A stretch of DNA of 64,000 nucleotides. It comes from Ampelocalamus luodianensis. Lineage: Eukaryota; Streptophyta; Magnoliopsida; Poales; Poaceae. Both the position numbers and the translations under genes were made by a program. Shown one piece after another: positions 45,768 to 59,500 of this stretch (within the stretch, counting starts at the first letter, position 1; the number at the start of each line of letters is the position of its first letter). The notes under the pieces are model-generated. The model was not told the origin of the DNA. It saw only the letters and a program-made list of their open reading frames with translations, and did no database searches. Where the stretch lies: assembly GCA_036346255.1 (NCBI GenBank), contig CM070617.1:26835080-26899079 (forward strand). Reading direction: 5' to 3'.

Positions 45768-46367
45768 TGTCGTAGGGGCGCCACACCGGCCCCACGACCC
45801 GGCGAAGCAAGGCTGCCCCGGAGGGTCACCAAAGACCCTCTGGAAGATTTCAGAAGACCCTTCAGAGGGAGCCCGAAGGATGCCTCGAAGTCCCTTCGGA
45901 GTGGCCCCGAAGCCCTCCGAAGGACGCCTCGAAGACCCTTCGGAGTGGCCCCGAAGCCTCCGAAGGATGCCCCGAAGACCCTTCGTAGAGGCCCCGAAGC
46001 CCTCCTTCGTCCCGAAGACCCTCCGGAGGATCCCTGACGAAGGACCAGCAAGGGGGCGCGGGGCCCGCACGAACCATAAGCCGGGCGTACCCCCCACGAT
46101 ACACCGTGTCCAGGAGAGCACGCCATACACCGGAGGCTACGAGTAGGGTGCAAAAGACCCTGCAGCCCCTATGATGAGCGTACTTAGCTAGGGGCGCTTT
46201 TGTACTTTCAGATACCTTATCAGGAGGCTATAAATAGCCCCCTTGACCATGTAATGAGGCAGGCTTTTTTCTTGAGAACAAGTAAACCGAACCCCTTTCC
46301 TAGGACCCCCTGTTCCTCTAGCGCAGGGGGCCTCCACTCTCTACTGTCTGGTCTCTTCACTACGACA
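45768..46367 (+). mobile_element. 3' LTR of element B
   Basis: 600 bp, TGTCGTAG...CTACGACA, with a TATA box (TATAAATA, 46229-46236). It is preceded by the short purine tract GCGAGGGGC. The minisatellite (45850-46030) has fewer units than in the 5' LTR. Confidence 0.92.
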
Positions 46368-46776
46368 GATGCCATTTGTGACCTCATCGGGACGCTTCTT
46401 GCCACGCGCCCAATCCTCGACACCGGCGGCGAGGCCTTCGGGTTCGGGCTCATCGATGCCGCCGCTGCCGCTGGGGCTGGGTGGGCCCACATCAACGTCC
46501 TTGTCCTCGTCGAGACCCTCCATCTCGTCCTTCCTGGCGGCGGCCGCGCAGCTGCTACTCCCGCCTCTGGATGCGGCCGTGAGGTAGCCTTCCACCTCAC
46601 CCTCATCGTCGTCGTCCTCCACATCGACGTCTACCTCCATATCGTCGGCAGCAAAGTCAGGGTGGGAGGTCGGCGCTACGGAGGGAGAGGGCGGCGAGCC
46701 TCTTCCCAGGGGCTTCCGGTTCGGGTTCGGCCTGGACGTCGGTTGGGTTTGGGTTTGGGTTAGGGTTGGGATCCAT
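46368..46776 (-). pseudogene. first exon of an unidentified host gene encoding an acidic protein, cut by element B
   Basis: ATG 46776 opens MDPNPNPNPNPTDV; the Asn-Pro run comes from a telomere-like CCCAAAC repeat. After LRSADLPP one extra base near 46660 causes a stop. In the next frame a strongly acidic, compositionally coherent sequence continues: DFAADDMEVDVDVEDDDDEG, then KDEMEGLDEDKDVDVGPPSP, ending WARGKKRPDEVTNGI exactly at the element B target site. The shared composition across the shift suggests a real exon with a recent one-base insertion. I do not recognise the family. A nuclear or chromatin protein is a guess from the acidic N-terminus and KKR. Confidence 0.5.
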
Positions 46777-47568
46777 TGCAGCGAAATCTGAGCCTGAGCC
46801 TGAGGTGAAGAACGAGACGGTGTTGTAGTGTACGAGTGAAGACCGCGCGGAAACAAAGCATTGCCCCACATGGCAGACAAACACAAGGAACGAGAACAAA
46901 AGGCAACATCGTAAGCGAGGGAGCGGCATGCAACATCATACAACGGCGAGAAACAAACGATGTGTGAACACATCGGCGTGGCAATCGAACGACATAGTCA
47001 ACCCGATGCAGCATCAGATGAGCAAAAAAAACTTGGACGTGGACGTCCTGGCTGAGGCCCAAACCAGCCTCCTTTTGTATTGAAGGATTGTCAACCCTGT
47101 GGTAGCCTTTTGGTTTCTGTGGATGTATCTCAGAAGGAAGCAAATCCTCTGTCATTCCATGGCAATGTCACGGTACTGTTCACCTGTGACGTTCCCAGTG
47201 GAATGTCATGGGATGCGATCCCATCTCAGAAGGCACATCAGAATTTTTTTTCTATCTTGAGCTCCATGTGGCAGTGAAATTCTGACTTTAGTATCAGAAC
47301 TAGTGAGACTCTACATGAATCCTGCAGAAGTCTGTGTTGCTTATTATCTCAAGGAATAAACTTAATGACAACATATGAAACAAGACTTGTTATGAAAGGT
47401 ATTGGCTTTTTCATATAAAATGTGATAGTAACCGTGTACACAGGTATAGGCTATATACATTGATTTGTAAATTGTTACTAGTATTCAGCATATATTTATG
47501 GTATATAACATTTAAAAAAAAAACAAGTTCCCCCCTTCCTTTCATCTCGAGCTGCAGCTGCTGTTGGA
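46777..47568. other. spacer between the broken acidic gene and the phosphatase gene
   Basis: Both genes lie on -, so this is the phosphatase 3' flank plus the acidic gene's upstream region. I see no ORF with a recognisable domain and no clear repeat. No convincing AATAAA on - was found close to the phosphatase stop codon. Confidence 0.5.
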
Positions 47569-50500
47569 TCATCTGGCTCCCTTCACAATTCTAAACTGGT
47601 CCCGGACCTCCATCGTGCTTGAGTTTACAAACTGAAGAAAACAGTGTCGGTACTCAGTTGTTCAGACTTCATATGCAAATATTGAACCATTTATGAACAC
47701 CCAAATGGTGTCTTTCCAACATTTTTTCGAAGCTCGTTGTATTTAGCCACTTCCAATCTTTGATTTACTACTTTTTAAACATGCGAAAAGAGAATGAGAT
47801 TTTTTTTTAAAAAAAAAAGGAAAGATAAGGCTGACCTGAACCAGCATATCGGTTCTCGAGGCATTCACCCTGGCATAGCCGAACTCTGAAATCCTTGATA
47901 GGCTCCAGCGCTCCCGCTAGATATTTGAACAGCAAGACAAGGTTGTCAACGAACAGTATATCAATTTGCAACTGTCTCTTATGTCCAAACTTTCATCGTA
48001 AACACCCCTAGTCCTTAAAAATTATGACTATTTGCTTTGTAGAACAACATACAAGAGACAAGATGTAACTCTTACAATCCTAGGGAAGCTGTCCAGGACG
48101 AATCCCCCTGCTCCAACAATGGCATGAACTGGTGCGGTGTAGTTGCTGTTATCATAAGTATCAATCCCATTTGCATCTTTCTTTGGCATGCCTCTGCACT
48201 TGCTCTGGTATACTGCACAAGTCCTCTCGTAGTTATGCACATGGCCGAAGAAAACCAAATCCACCTATTCATCCAAAATCAAAACATGTCACCATAGCGT
48301 ATTGTAAATTTGTAATCACATAGTCAAAAAATTTCAGTCTTATTTCAACTACAATGTGATTTCTTACCTTGTAGTTGAGCAAAAGTGGCTCAACAGAGGC
48401 AACAAAATTTGGGTCCACGTTGGGCAGTATACCGACATTAGATGAATACATTGGTCTATGCCTGTAATGGACATTTAAATGGCAAGTGTTACCTCTAGTA
48501 TCAGATAATGCATTCCAGAGTATCATATCAAAGCACACCAAGAACTAGGTCCAACCTCATATATCAACGTTTTTTCATTTTTGGCCTTTTTGTTTTGGAA
48601 AAGGAAAAGATTTTTTTGGCTTGATTTACCTCTAGAAAAAAAAACATTTCCAGAACAAATAAAGAGTATTTAACTCACCCGATGAAGATCAACCATGGTG
48701 TTCTCGATCTATCAACCGATGACAAATCTTCCTCCATCCAATTGTACTACTCACACAACAAAGTTTGCAGAGAAACATCAACATGTAAACAACGCATAAA
48801 TTGCCAAGTCTGAAATACAAATGGGAAAGGTGCCGTTAGTTACATACTTGCTCTGACTTCTCTGACCACTCATGTTCAGTCGACATCACAATGAAGTGGA
48901 CGCTCCCTTGCTCGATCGAATACCACGGCTTGTCCTTACTGACAGCAGGCATGGGGAAGTAGGACTCGTAGGCGACTCCGCATTCACCACCTGAGTCCGG
49001 GGTCACATATACAGATCCTGACGCTGCATAATCCCTGAACAAGACATCATCAGCTCATGTTACTAATGCTGCACGTCGCATTGTTAACCCATTCATTGCT
49101 CGAGTTCGCACTGAAGGCATAAGATTCTGGATGCAGAAATCACCTTTCGTGATTACCAATGGCGGTCATGTAGGACACTTGAGATGCGAGTGGCGTGATG
49201 AGGTGAAGAAAGAAGTCCCATTCGACCAGAAATCCCGTGGCGTAGCTGATGTCTCCTATGTGGAAGATCGAGTCGACCCTCCCGGTTTGCACTTCTTTAG
49301 CTACTGCTTTGGTCACAGAAATCGATCCAGGCTGCAAATGCGTGTCATGAACATTAACATCAGGCCATATCATATGGAAAAGTACAATACAATCTGCAAG
49401 TAGAAGATCCGTCTTCAAATAATTTTACATCAAGGCAACATTTCGTGTACCTTCATTACAAAAAATGGTGTACCTGAATATAGTGTTCTACCGATGGGTC
49501 TAGTGGAGCCTTCCCCATATCGCCATAGATCACAAAGGATAGCTCATCTGCCCCTGCGGCTGTTGGGGTCTTGAATTTGATTGTGTCACTCCAGCCCACA
49601 GAATCACTGAACAAGCAAGAAATTTAAGATACTAATTATAGGATTAATTTTTTATATACCACTGGAATTTTGCAAAATTCCTGATTGTGTGACATGTGTG
49701 GTCAGAAGCTAAATATCAGTGATACCATGAGTGGTATATAAAGGATGAGGCAAACTTTCGGGGGCATATAAGGAATTCACCCCTAATTATATGTCATACA
49801 GAAGGCACCAGCAAACATGAGCTCATGAAGCATCTTAATTAGTCAGAACAATAATGCACAAGTACCGGTTGACTGACTCAGTGACATGCATATTACTAAC
49901 AATTACTAATTTCTACAGCATTTTCTGGTTCCGGTGTGATGGACCAATGGTTGCAAGGATCTTATAGTCACAAGGAAAACTTTCACCTTCCGTAACGGTA
50001 AGTGTAGGACTGAGAAGGCTGGAGCCCGGTCATGACGGCCGAATGGATGTAGCCGGGGTCATGCCACCCGAAATCCTTGGCGGGGCTCGGCAACACGGCA
50101 ATACCTGCACGCACACACTCTTATCTGAGGAGACGCAGGATTAAACATGGAAAAATTTACCTTTTCAGTGTCCTTTCTCGGTGATAAACATATGATCACT
50201 CACTGCACATATCCTTCCGTGTGAATGTTGTAACTACAGAAGTAGCAGACATGCTCCCTCCATACTGAACTTGCTGCGGCCTCCCGTCTCCGCTCACCCA
50301 TGTAAGCCTCATCTGATACGACGAGTCGACGACCATGCGGTGCTCAAATATCAGTACCATGAAAAACTACGGTCGCATTTGCAGAGAAGCATGGTGGATT
50401 GCTCGGTGCTCACCGAGGTGGCCTTGGAGTCGGTGCTGGAGAGGTGGCCGTGCAGCGGCTTGGCGGGGTTGGCGAACCGGAGCGCGCCAGACCGCTTGAG

Positions 50501-53500
50501 GAGGCAAGGCGTCTGGAAGCCGCCGGAGAATAGGACGAACTCGACGTCGGTGCGGAAGTTGATGACGTGGAACGTGAGGGTGGCGGCGCAGGTCCGGACC
50601 TGGCAGGCGCCGGACGCGCCGCGCTTCTGGCACGCCGCGTTCTTGCACCCCAGGTAGTTGGGGTCGCTTCTCACGAACTGGGCCTGCACTTCAGGCAGGC
50701 TTCGTGTCAAGTAGATAGACCTGAGTTAGTTCTGGGCGCAATTTTGCCCACCCAGCCTCCGCCATTCATTGGGCCTGTCTAACTATAACTGGGCCTACAT
50801 TGTCATCGCCCACTATGTGGGAACGGTCCTAGCTAGAGATCGATCATGTCTTTACGCTAGCGGTGCATGATACAGGTTTGTTTCAAAGTTTTTTTCGGAT
50901 TTGCTATATGTCTGTAGATTAGATTTTTTTTTTTTTGCGAAATCAGTCTAATTTTTCATCTTTGGATATACTCTTAGATTTGTGTCATCTCCCTTTCTTC
51001 TCCTTATGCTCCGACAAAGCTGAGCTCACCATCGCTAAAGCCGAGTACCCTCGCCGCATGCTTCCCTTCACAAATCACAAATGGCCGCTTCCTGCATGCC
51101 CCTTTATCTCTACTATTTGAAAATTAAAGTTGGTGGTCGTCCGTTCTCTCCACTCTCTTTGATGTCCGTTGGATCGACGAGTGGGGTACCAATAGCTCGA
51201 ATCGTGTCGTTGAGCATGATGACGATTGACGACCCGAACATGCTATGATTATGATTTTTTTTTAATCCGTAATAAAGTACGGACATTGAACTAATTTTCC
51301 TTATATTAAGAAGATGCATCGGAATCGGCGACAGCAAGGACGAGGCGCGCGGGGGAGAGGAAAGAGAACACGCAGGGAAGGAGAAGGTGGAGGCAGCGGC
51401 GGTCTGGTGAGCCGAAGAAGTGCGACTCGCGATCGCGAGCTCGTGTCGCGAGTGAGCCGTCAGGTTGGTGGCGGCGACCACCTCCTATCATGCGATGGGT
51501 TGTTAGGGTTATGGATGTTAGATCTATTTTGGGCAGTAGGATCATGATCCGACGGGTGAAAATTCGATTGAGTTTTTTTAGAACAAGCAAATGATGTATA
51601 TTTTGTTTGACTCCACTACTCCAGACATTGTCTTCAGGAAGCATGCAACATCACACTTCGTGCATGTGCCCATATGTAGTCGACGTTAGCACGCTTGATA
51701 ACTAGGCTTGCTTCACGTGGATCACTCGGTTTAGAAATAAGTTTTCAAAAAACATGTTTTAATAGGGACTTTAGGAAAAACGAGTTTTAAGTTGTTATCA
51801 TGTTATTTTGGGTTCACAGATTACCTTGTTTGGATCAGAAAAACTAAAAAGAGTTTAATTAACAGTGTGTTTGGTTCAAATATACAACAAAATGCAATTT
51901 AGTAGCTGTCGGCCGAGCCAGGCATGCGCGGCCGCAGACGGTGATCGTGACCCGGGTGCCCAGCGAGGCAAGAGGGCGACCAAGGCCGCGGCCAGGCGAC
52001 GGGTCTGGAGGAGAGCGGCAAGCACCGTGTTGATGCGCAGCAGAACCTGTCGGGCGTCAGCAGCGCTGCTAGGGAGCAGTAGGCGTCGGTAGCTCAGGAG
52101 ACGAGCCCGGCCGCGGCGCACGGCACCAAGGGAGCGGCTGCCCACACGCCAGCAAGCGCCACGACGGCTTCGTATCAAGATAGTAAGGAGCAGCCCACAA
52201 AGCAGGAGGAGGGCCAACGCCAAGGCCATGGCCATGCGACGGGCCAGGATGAGATCAGTGACGGAGCTTGAGCTCAAAATTAGAGGGGGTTAACACTAGG
52301 TGATACGTGAATTATGCAATCTAGATGTGACTATTTCCAATACTAATCACTAAATTACCCTAAATACTACTATTTTTTCTATAAAATTACATAATTGTTG
52401 TGGGGGCCAAAGCCCACCTTGGCCCCAATAAAGCTCCGTCCCTGGATGAGATGATCGAAAGGGATGCAACTAGATAAATAATATTATCTCATCACGTTAA
52501 TTAGCTACGTAATGGCACTGAATTTGCTATTTTCGAAGAATTGATAGTACTGCAGGATGATCAAGCTGCGTCATCTTGAGAGATTGAAGGGGATGCGAGT
52601 CGTCGAGGACCACGGCTGCCGTGCTGCACGAGTAGCGGCAGTGGCAGAGCGGAACATCCTGTTTTCGGATGTTGTGAAGTATTTTTCCGTTTGTCTTCTT
52701 GGTTTTCAAAACCTATTTCAATGTTGGTGTAATTACAAAATTTTCTAGTTCTGTCCCCTTTCAAGCCGGGTTTTGAAATTCAGCTTGAACCTTCATTTCA
52801 AATTCAAACTTCAGCTAATTCAAAATTTGCTTTATTTCGAGTTTATTGAAGTTCTCTGGTTTATATATAAAAAATCTCTTCTCTGTTTGTTCCGAATTCC
52901 CGTCGGCCCGTTCCTTCCCCGCGCGCCAACTCGACCACCCTTTTCGGTCTCGACCACCCTCTCGGTCCCGACTACCCTTTGGTCTCGACCGTGCCCTCTT
53001 GGTGTCGACCAGGTCCGACTAGCCCTGCCTGTCAGTCCCCTGTTCACCTTCTTCTTCCTCCCTCTTCATCCTCAACAACGTGTGCATTAAATGTCGTTGT
53101 CTCCGCCGCGCCACAACAACATGCGCACTAAATATTGTCATACCCGCCGTGTCGCCGCAAATCCCGCCACTCCATCTGGTCACCCCCCTCCTCTATAAAT
53201 GGAGCACCCAGGGAGCCCTCGCCCTCCTCTTGCCTTTCCCTCAACTCTCCCTCTCTCGCTCCTGTTGTCGTGATTTGCCCGAAGCCCTAAGCTCTGAGTT
53301 CAAGCCGTCGCGCACCTCCTCTAGGTTCTTGCCGCACCAGTGCCGCCCTCTCTTCTGCCGGCGTCAATTCGGGTACCAGAGCTCCTTGAAGCAATCCCCT
53401 CACTCAATGTCAGTTTTGTTTCGCAGGAGCCGCCGTTTTTCCCCTCTCCTTCGGTCCCGACTGACCCCTTCATCGTCGTCCTTCTTCTCCTTCGACCACG

Positions 53501-56500
53501 AGTTTCCCCACCGTCCGCTGACCCCCTCCGGCCTCTCTCTCGGTCCTGGTGAGTTTCTCGTGCCCTGTTCTCTCTCGTGTTCTTTTCGACCGCGTTAGGC
53601 AGTCGAATCCTTCTTTCTTCCTTTCGATCGCGTTGGGCAGTCGAATCCTTCTTCTTCTTTCGACCGTGTGAGCAGTCGAATCCTTCTTCTTTCGACCGCA
53701 CTGAGCAGTCGAATCTGTCTTTCTTCTTTCTACCACATTGGGCAATCGAATCCTTCTTCTTTCAACTGCGTTGAGCAGTCGAATCCTTCTTCTTCTTTCG
53801 GCCGCGTTGAGCAGTCGAATCCTTTTTTCTTCTTTCGACCGCGTTGAACAGTCGGATCCTTCTTCGTCTTTCGACCACGTTGAGCAGTCGGATCATTCCT
53901 TCCTCTTTTCGATCGCGCTATGCAGTCAAATCCTTCTTTCTTCTTTTGACCGCGCTGAGTAGTCGAATTCTTCTTTCTTTTTTCGACCGAGTTGGGCAGT
54001 TGAATCCTTCTTCTTTCGACCGCGTTGAGCAGTCGAAACCTTCTTCCTCTTGCGACCACGTTGAGTAGTTGTATCCTTCTTGCGACCACGCTGAGTAGTC
54101 GTATCTCTCTTGCGACCACGTTGAGTAGTCGTATCCCTCTTACGACCACGATAAGTAATTGTATCCTCCTTGCGACCACATTGAGTAGCCGTATCCCTCT
54201 TACGACCACGTTGAGTAGTCGAAACCTCATTCCGACTAGATGGTCAAAACCTCCTTCTAACGAGATGGTCATATCCTTTCAACCAGTTGGTCGAAACCTC
54301 TTTCCGACTAGTGGTCGAAACCTCCTCTTCCGACTGCGCATAGTCAGATGAGCAGTACTCGAAACCAAATCTTCGGAGGCTCCATTCCCCTCCGTTATAA
54401 CTCTGATTTTAGTTAAACTTGTTTCTAAATTTGTCTAAATGATCTTGCCTTTGCCTTTGGTTTTATTTAATTTCGAGTTCATTTGTTATTTCTTTTGTAT
54501 TTATTTGTTCTATTTGCTTGTTTGTTTCATTTTCTGGTTCGTTCGTCCGAGTAGAGTTCGAAGAAGCGGAAGATCTTCAGTTCGATCAAGCTCTCGACTA
54601 CCAAGACCCTCTTACCTTTAACTCGGGCGAGTCAATGCTTTCATCATATTGAGCCTATATTTTCCTCAAACTATATTCCTTTAAATTACCAAAACTGCAT
54701 GTTTTAATTCTTTAATAAAATGTATGTTAAATTTTAAGGTAGTTAAATACCCAATTGATGACTAATTATTTATTATACCATCATTTGACAATTGAATCCA
54801 TCATTTCTTATCACCTAGCAGCTATGTGGTAATTTACTAGTCGTAGGTTATACTTAAGCGACATGCTAGTCTTGCTTAAGTACCGGAGCATTAAAATGCC
54901 CTCACCATCATATCTTAAAACATGAAATTATTTTGGGGCAATCGTGGGAAGCACACGACTGAGGTATTTTGAGATAAAATTGGTTTTACTCCTTGAAACC
55001 CCAATAAACTGATTTTACCACATCTGAGTGGATGGTATGATGGTGGGTGTTGATGTAGCACGAGAGTGGTCAGTATGTGGTATGAACCGCCTGGATGGAT
55101 TAAGGACTTAATCTGGTGATGATCGCCCATTGTAAAATATGTGCACCCACAAATCTGCAAACTGCAACTTGGCTTAGTAAATTTATTGGACCCTGAAAGT
55201 CATCTCACCGGTGGTGCAGTAAAGTAGTGCAAGCATGAGCTTGAATGGGACACCGTGGGAGGGTGAAGTTGCCAGCTGCGCTAGTCGTTGTGGAATGTCG
55301 TAGTCCAGTTGCGTTAGTCGTTGTGGTGAACATCCCACACAACTTATAAGTGCAAACCGATATGGGTGAGATGACAGAAAGGATGAGATAATTTGAAAAG
55401 TTACTATAATGATCTCTCAACCGCACGACCATGGAATCATGTGGGGCAACGAGTTAATTATCTCTTGTGGGTAAAGTATACAACCTTTGCAGAGTGTAAA
55501 CTATTTAAACAGCCGTACCTACAGTCAAAGGTGGACATGAGAACTTTACTAGAGTTAGTTCTATTTCAAAAACATTTGTGATTGGGATAAAACTGGTCGG
55601 GCTGATATAACCCGGACCTTGTGTTATTCCTGGGTGGTCGTACCCGATGTTGTTCCCAGGTGGTCGTGCCCAGTGTTGTTAATAGTGGTCATAGCCATAT
55701 TTCAAAATAAGCATAGGTGGAGGTAACCCCTGCTGTTATTTATATTGCACAATTACTCTCTTTAATAAAATACAATTTGATTAAAATGCTAAGTGATAGA
55801 AGTTTCTGGTTACGATATTTGGAAACATTGCTTTAGTAAATAAAAGAACTCGAGCCACCCTTGTTATGCCTTGTATGTATAGTATTGCATCTTGCGTGTT
55901 GGCTCGCGAGCATGGAAGTTGTGCTCATTCTCGCTATTTCCCCCCACCCTTCAGACCCGGTAGATCTTGGAGATTATGCATTCTACGAGGACCAAGACAT
56001 CGATAGACAGGGAGATGATGAAGAGCAGGCGTAGCCTCTAGTGGTCGTAGTCTCCAGGAGTGTTAGTCTTGCCTCAATCTAGCTGGCGAGTCGGTGCTTG
56101 CGTGCATCCAATATTTTCCAAGCCTTTGGTGAATATCGGATGCACACGGGTTTCCCTAGTCGCTGCCTTTTGTGGAGAGATGTGCTCTACCTCTCTTTTT
56201 GTTTCAGTTGTAGTTTCCGCTGTTTTCGGGTGATGTAATCTTTTGGCCTGTTCGGCCCTTGTTGTAAAACTCAACTCGATGCGGTCTATGTCACTCTGAT
56301 GTTTGTAATATAATGTTTGGTTCGGTCTTTGTCTTGTATGAATTGATTAAGTGATGTATTCTATGAGTGCTATCTATTGATCCAGATAATAGCACAGTAT
56401 ACTAACAGAGGACTCGGTTTTGGGTCCGACACAGGGCCACCTAAGTACATGGTACAATTTTACCCTCAAAATTTCTGCATATAAACCCACAATACAGTAT

Positions 56501-59500
56501 ATATAACTAGTATAATACACAAGCTATACAATAAATTTGTGATGTCGACAATCAATAGTCAGCAGTCCACCAAAGCAGACTATATTTTATGATGTCAACC
56601 TAACGAGGATTAAAATCTCTATGTATTATCTTTAATACATACTAAAAGACCATACGTCTTCATGGTCGTAACCCCTAAGGATCACGACCTCGCTGATCGT
56701 AAGGATTCCAGAGGTTATACAATGGGTACCCTGGTCGGACAAGGTCCTGTGCCTAGCCTCCGACCAGTCAAACTGCTCGTAAAAGGTATGAACTGATATA
56801 CGGAACTGATTTCAGGTATGTTCCCTACCGTGTGACGAGTGGAACACATGTGTATATTCCATACCACACGGCGTCCCTTTATCCTAAGACACTGATGAAT
56901 AACCATCATACGGTTAAGTGTCTCACAGACATGCAACCACTGAACGGTTGATGCTCCATCAACCGTCACCTCGCTCCAACCAGTCGTGATGCTTCACAAC
57001 AGATATCTTCTTTAGAAGCAACTGCCACATCTTCAAAGGCTATTTAAAGATAGAGCATGGACGGAGCAAGAGGGGGAGGCCGCATCGGATTAAAGCATAG
57101 ACATTAGCATTAGATTCATGTTTTAAACCCGATATTGTAGCATAGCAAGCATTGTTCTCAGTGTAAACAGGATTAGCCCACCACCTAGTCATAAGGCATC
57201 CTCTGTAAAATCCAGTTCATATTAATAAAAGAGCAGTCTCATTCTCTCTCCAGAAATTCCTGTTATTTTCCTCTATTTATTTTGTAAGATCGACGTCTCG
57301 ATCGTCGACACAACCGCACTAGAAACATGTAATTTGTTCCATTTGTTCCTTTACTATATCATTTAAACTTTTGTGTTAGAATGTATCTTTTAAGTTTGTA
57401 CCTTTATGCACACGCAAGTGCGCTTTCAGTAGAAATTTTGTAACACTACTACAAAAAGACTAATACTGGATACCTCATCACAGACGATAGACCAAAATCG
57501 TCTGTATTAAATACAATCACAGACGGTTTTGGTTTAGCAACCGTCTGTGTTACTAGTGCACTAAAAACCGTCTGTGAAGAAATAATATCACAAACAGTTC
57601 GTGTTGAAAACCGTCTGTGAAGTACCACAGAGGGTTCTGAACAAGAATCTCTGTGATATAAACCGTCTGTGAAGTACCACAGAGGGTTCTGAACAAGAAT
57701 CTCTGTGATATTTAATATCACAGAGATTCTTGTTCGTAACCTCTCGTGATACTTCACAAGCGATTTCAATCTGACTGCTCGTGACTTTCCGTCCTCATCA
57801 CAGACGGTTTGTATTAAAAACTGTTTATGATAAGTATCTCTGATTTTACCATGACTTAAAATTAGAGAGTCTGTGATAAGTATTTCTGATTTTATCATGA
57901 CTTGAAATCACAGTGCTAGTGATTTCAAGCTATGGTAAAATTGGAGCGCTAATGATTTCAAGTCATGGTAAAAAAAGTGTTAGGCTTTTCAAGTCATGGT
58001 AAAATCACAGAGTCGGCCATTTCAAGTCACAAAGTTTGATAAAATTGGGAGATACTTATCACATACGATTTTTAATATGAACCGTTTGTGATACTAGCTC
58101 ATCACAGATGATTTTTGTTTGAAACCGTTTGTGACTCGCGAAAAATTTTGAAGTTTGCGCGGGAGGCAAAATATTTTGGCATTGTCCTTATATATTATAC
58201 CCACCTCTGCCTTGTCTTCCATTAGTTTCTCCCTCTCCCCTCTCCACGCTGAGCTCCGGTGACCGCCCTCGATTCCCTGACGCAGTTCGGCGAGGAGGCG
58301 CAGCCGACAACGAGAAGGAGGAGGAATGCGCAGGAGCTCCATGTCTACCGTAGGAGGTAGACTGCCGGAAGGTACGTGTATATCCCCAAATATACATAAT
58401 TTGTTCGTTGTTTGATTGTTCTTATTTTATTTGTACCTAACGTGGGAGCGCCGTCGGAGGTTTTCGGTCGTCTCTCCTTTTCCTTGCCGACGAGCTTGAG
58501 TCGAATTCAAACGACAGGCAAGAACAGTTTGTGATATGCAGGTGAGGTACATAGAAGAGCTCAAAAGACCAATCTAAGAAGCTGATGATTTCTTCAGGAG
58601 TTTGGAGGCACATATGGTTTCTAGCTAGTTTAACATTGTAATTTTATTCTTTTTTCCCCATTCGGAGGGGATGTTGTGAAACCTTTTGGTTTCCTTTTTG
58701 TTAGATGGTTTTTCCTACAATGTGTTTGTCATCAGAATTTTAATTGGATTTTAGTTGTCTTGCTAAAGGTTGCATACGAAACTACTGTCCAGCAATTGAT
58801 TAGTTTGGCTCAAAATCTGATTTTTTTTTTGTAATAGAAAAAATTATTACAGACGGTTCTAAACAAGAACCATCTATGATAATTACTTATCACAGCCGAT
58901 TCTTGTTCAGAACCGTCTGTGAAAATAGACTATTACAAACGGTTCTGAACAAAAAACCGTCTGTGATAGCATTTTTCACAGACGGTTTTTCATAGACGGT
59001 TCAAAAACACAGCCCGTCTGTGATTCAGAACTTTCTGTGATAGCATTTTTCACATACGATTTTTTTAACCGTTTGTGATAACTTGAGATCCGTTTATGAT
59101 GACCTTATATCATTACTAACTCATAAACTCAGTCAGCTTATGAAACCGTCTGTGATAATATTTTTAAATCGTCTGTGAAGATCTTTTCTATAGTAGTGTA
59201 AGGTCACAGATTTATTCTTAGACTCTGTCTTTCTAGACATGTACTAAAGAGATATACTTACACATGTGTGTGGTGTGTACATATACGTCTTCCTTATAAT
59301 CGCATAAAAAAATTTACACCTGTATCGTTAAAATCCTGACTCCGCCTCCGGCGGCGGCCAGAAGCAATACGCGTGACCAAACGGAAGAATAGCAATGCGG
59401 TTGGGCTGTGTTAAAAACGAGCATTGAGGAAGCTCGTTTTGAGAAAGAAAAAACCTGAAATCCTGGATTTATGGAAAGCATGTTTTTGTTATCCACAGGT

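Larger units (their letters stand above)
22182..46367 (+). mobile_element. Tat/Retand-clade Ty3/gypsy element B, with nested element C2
   Basis: LTRs at both ends (TGTCGTAG...CTACGACA) are flanked by a perfect 5 bp target duplication GATGC (22177-22181 and 46368-46372). Without the nested C2 (30468-43129) the element is about 11.5 kb. Order on +: primer site, gag, protease, RT, gypsy RNase H, a second RNase H, integrase, tandem repeats. On - an antisense gene lies before the 3' LTR. The dual RNase H and the antisense PF04195-type gene are hallmarks of the Tat lineage (family knowledge). Pol has frameshifts, and integrase lacks its second catalytic Asp, so it is not autonomous. Confidence 0.92.

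Noticed and set aside
46740..46770. Interstitial telomere repeat (TTTGGG)
   Set aside because: Only a few GGGTTTGG-like units, not the plant TTTAGGG array, and they encode the Asn-Pro run of the acidic protein.
53321..54351. Several 70-180 codon ORFs on both strands
   Set aside because: Products of the hairpin minisatellite in the intron LTR.
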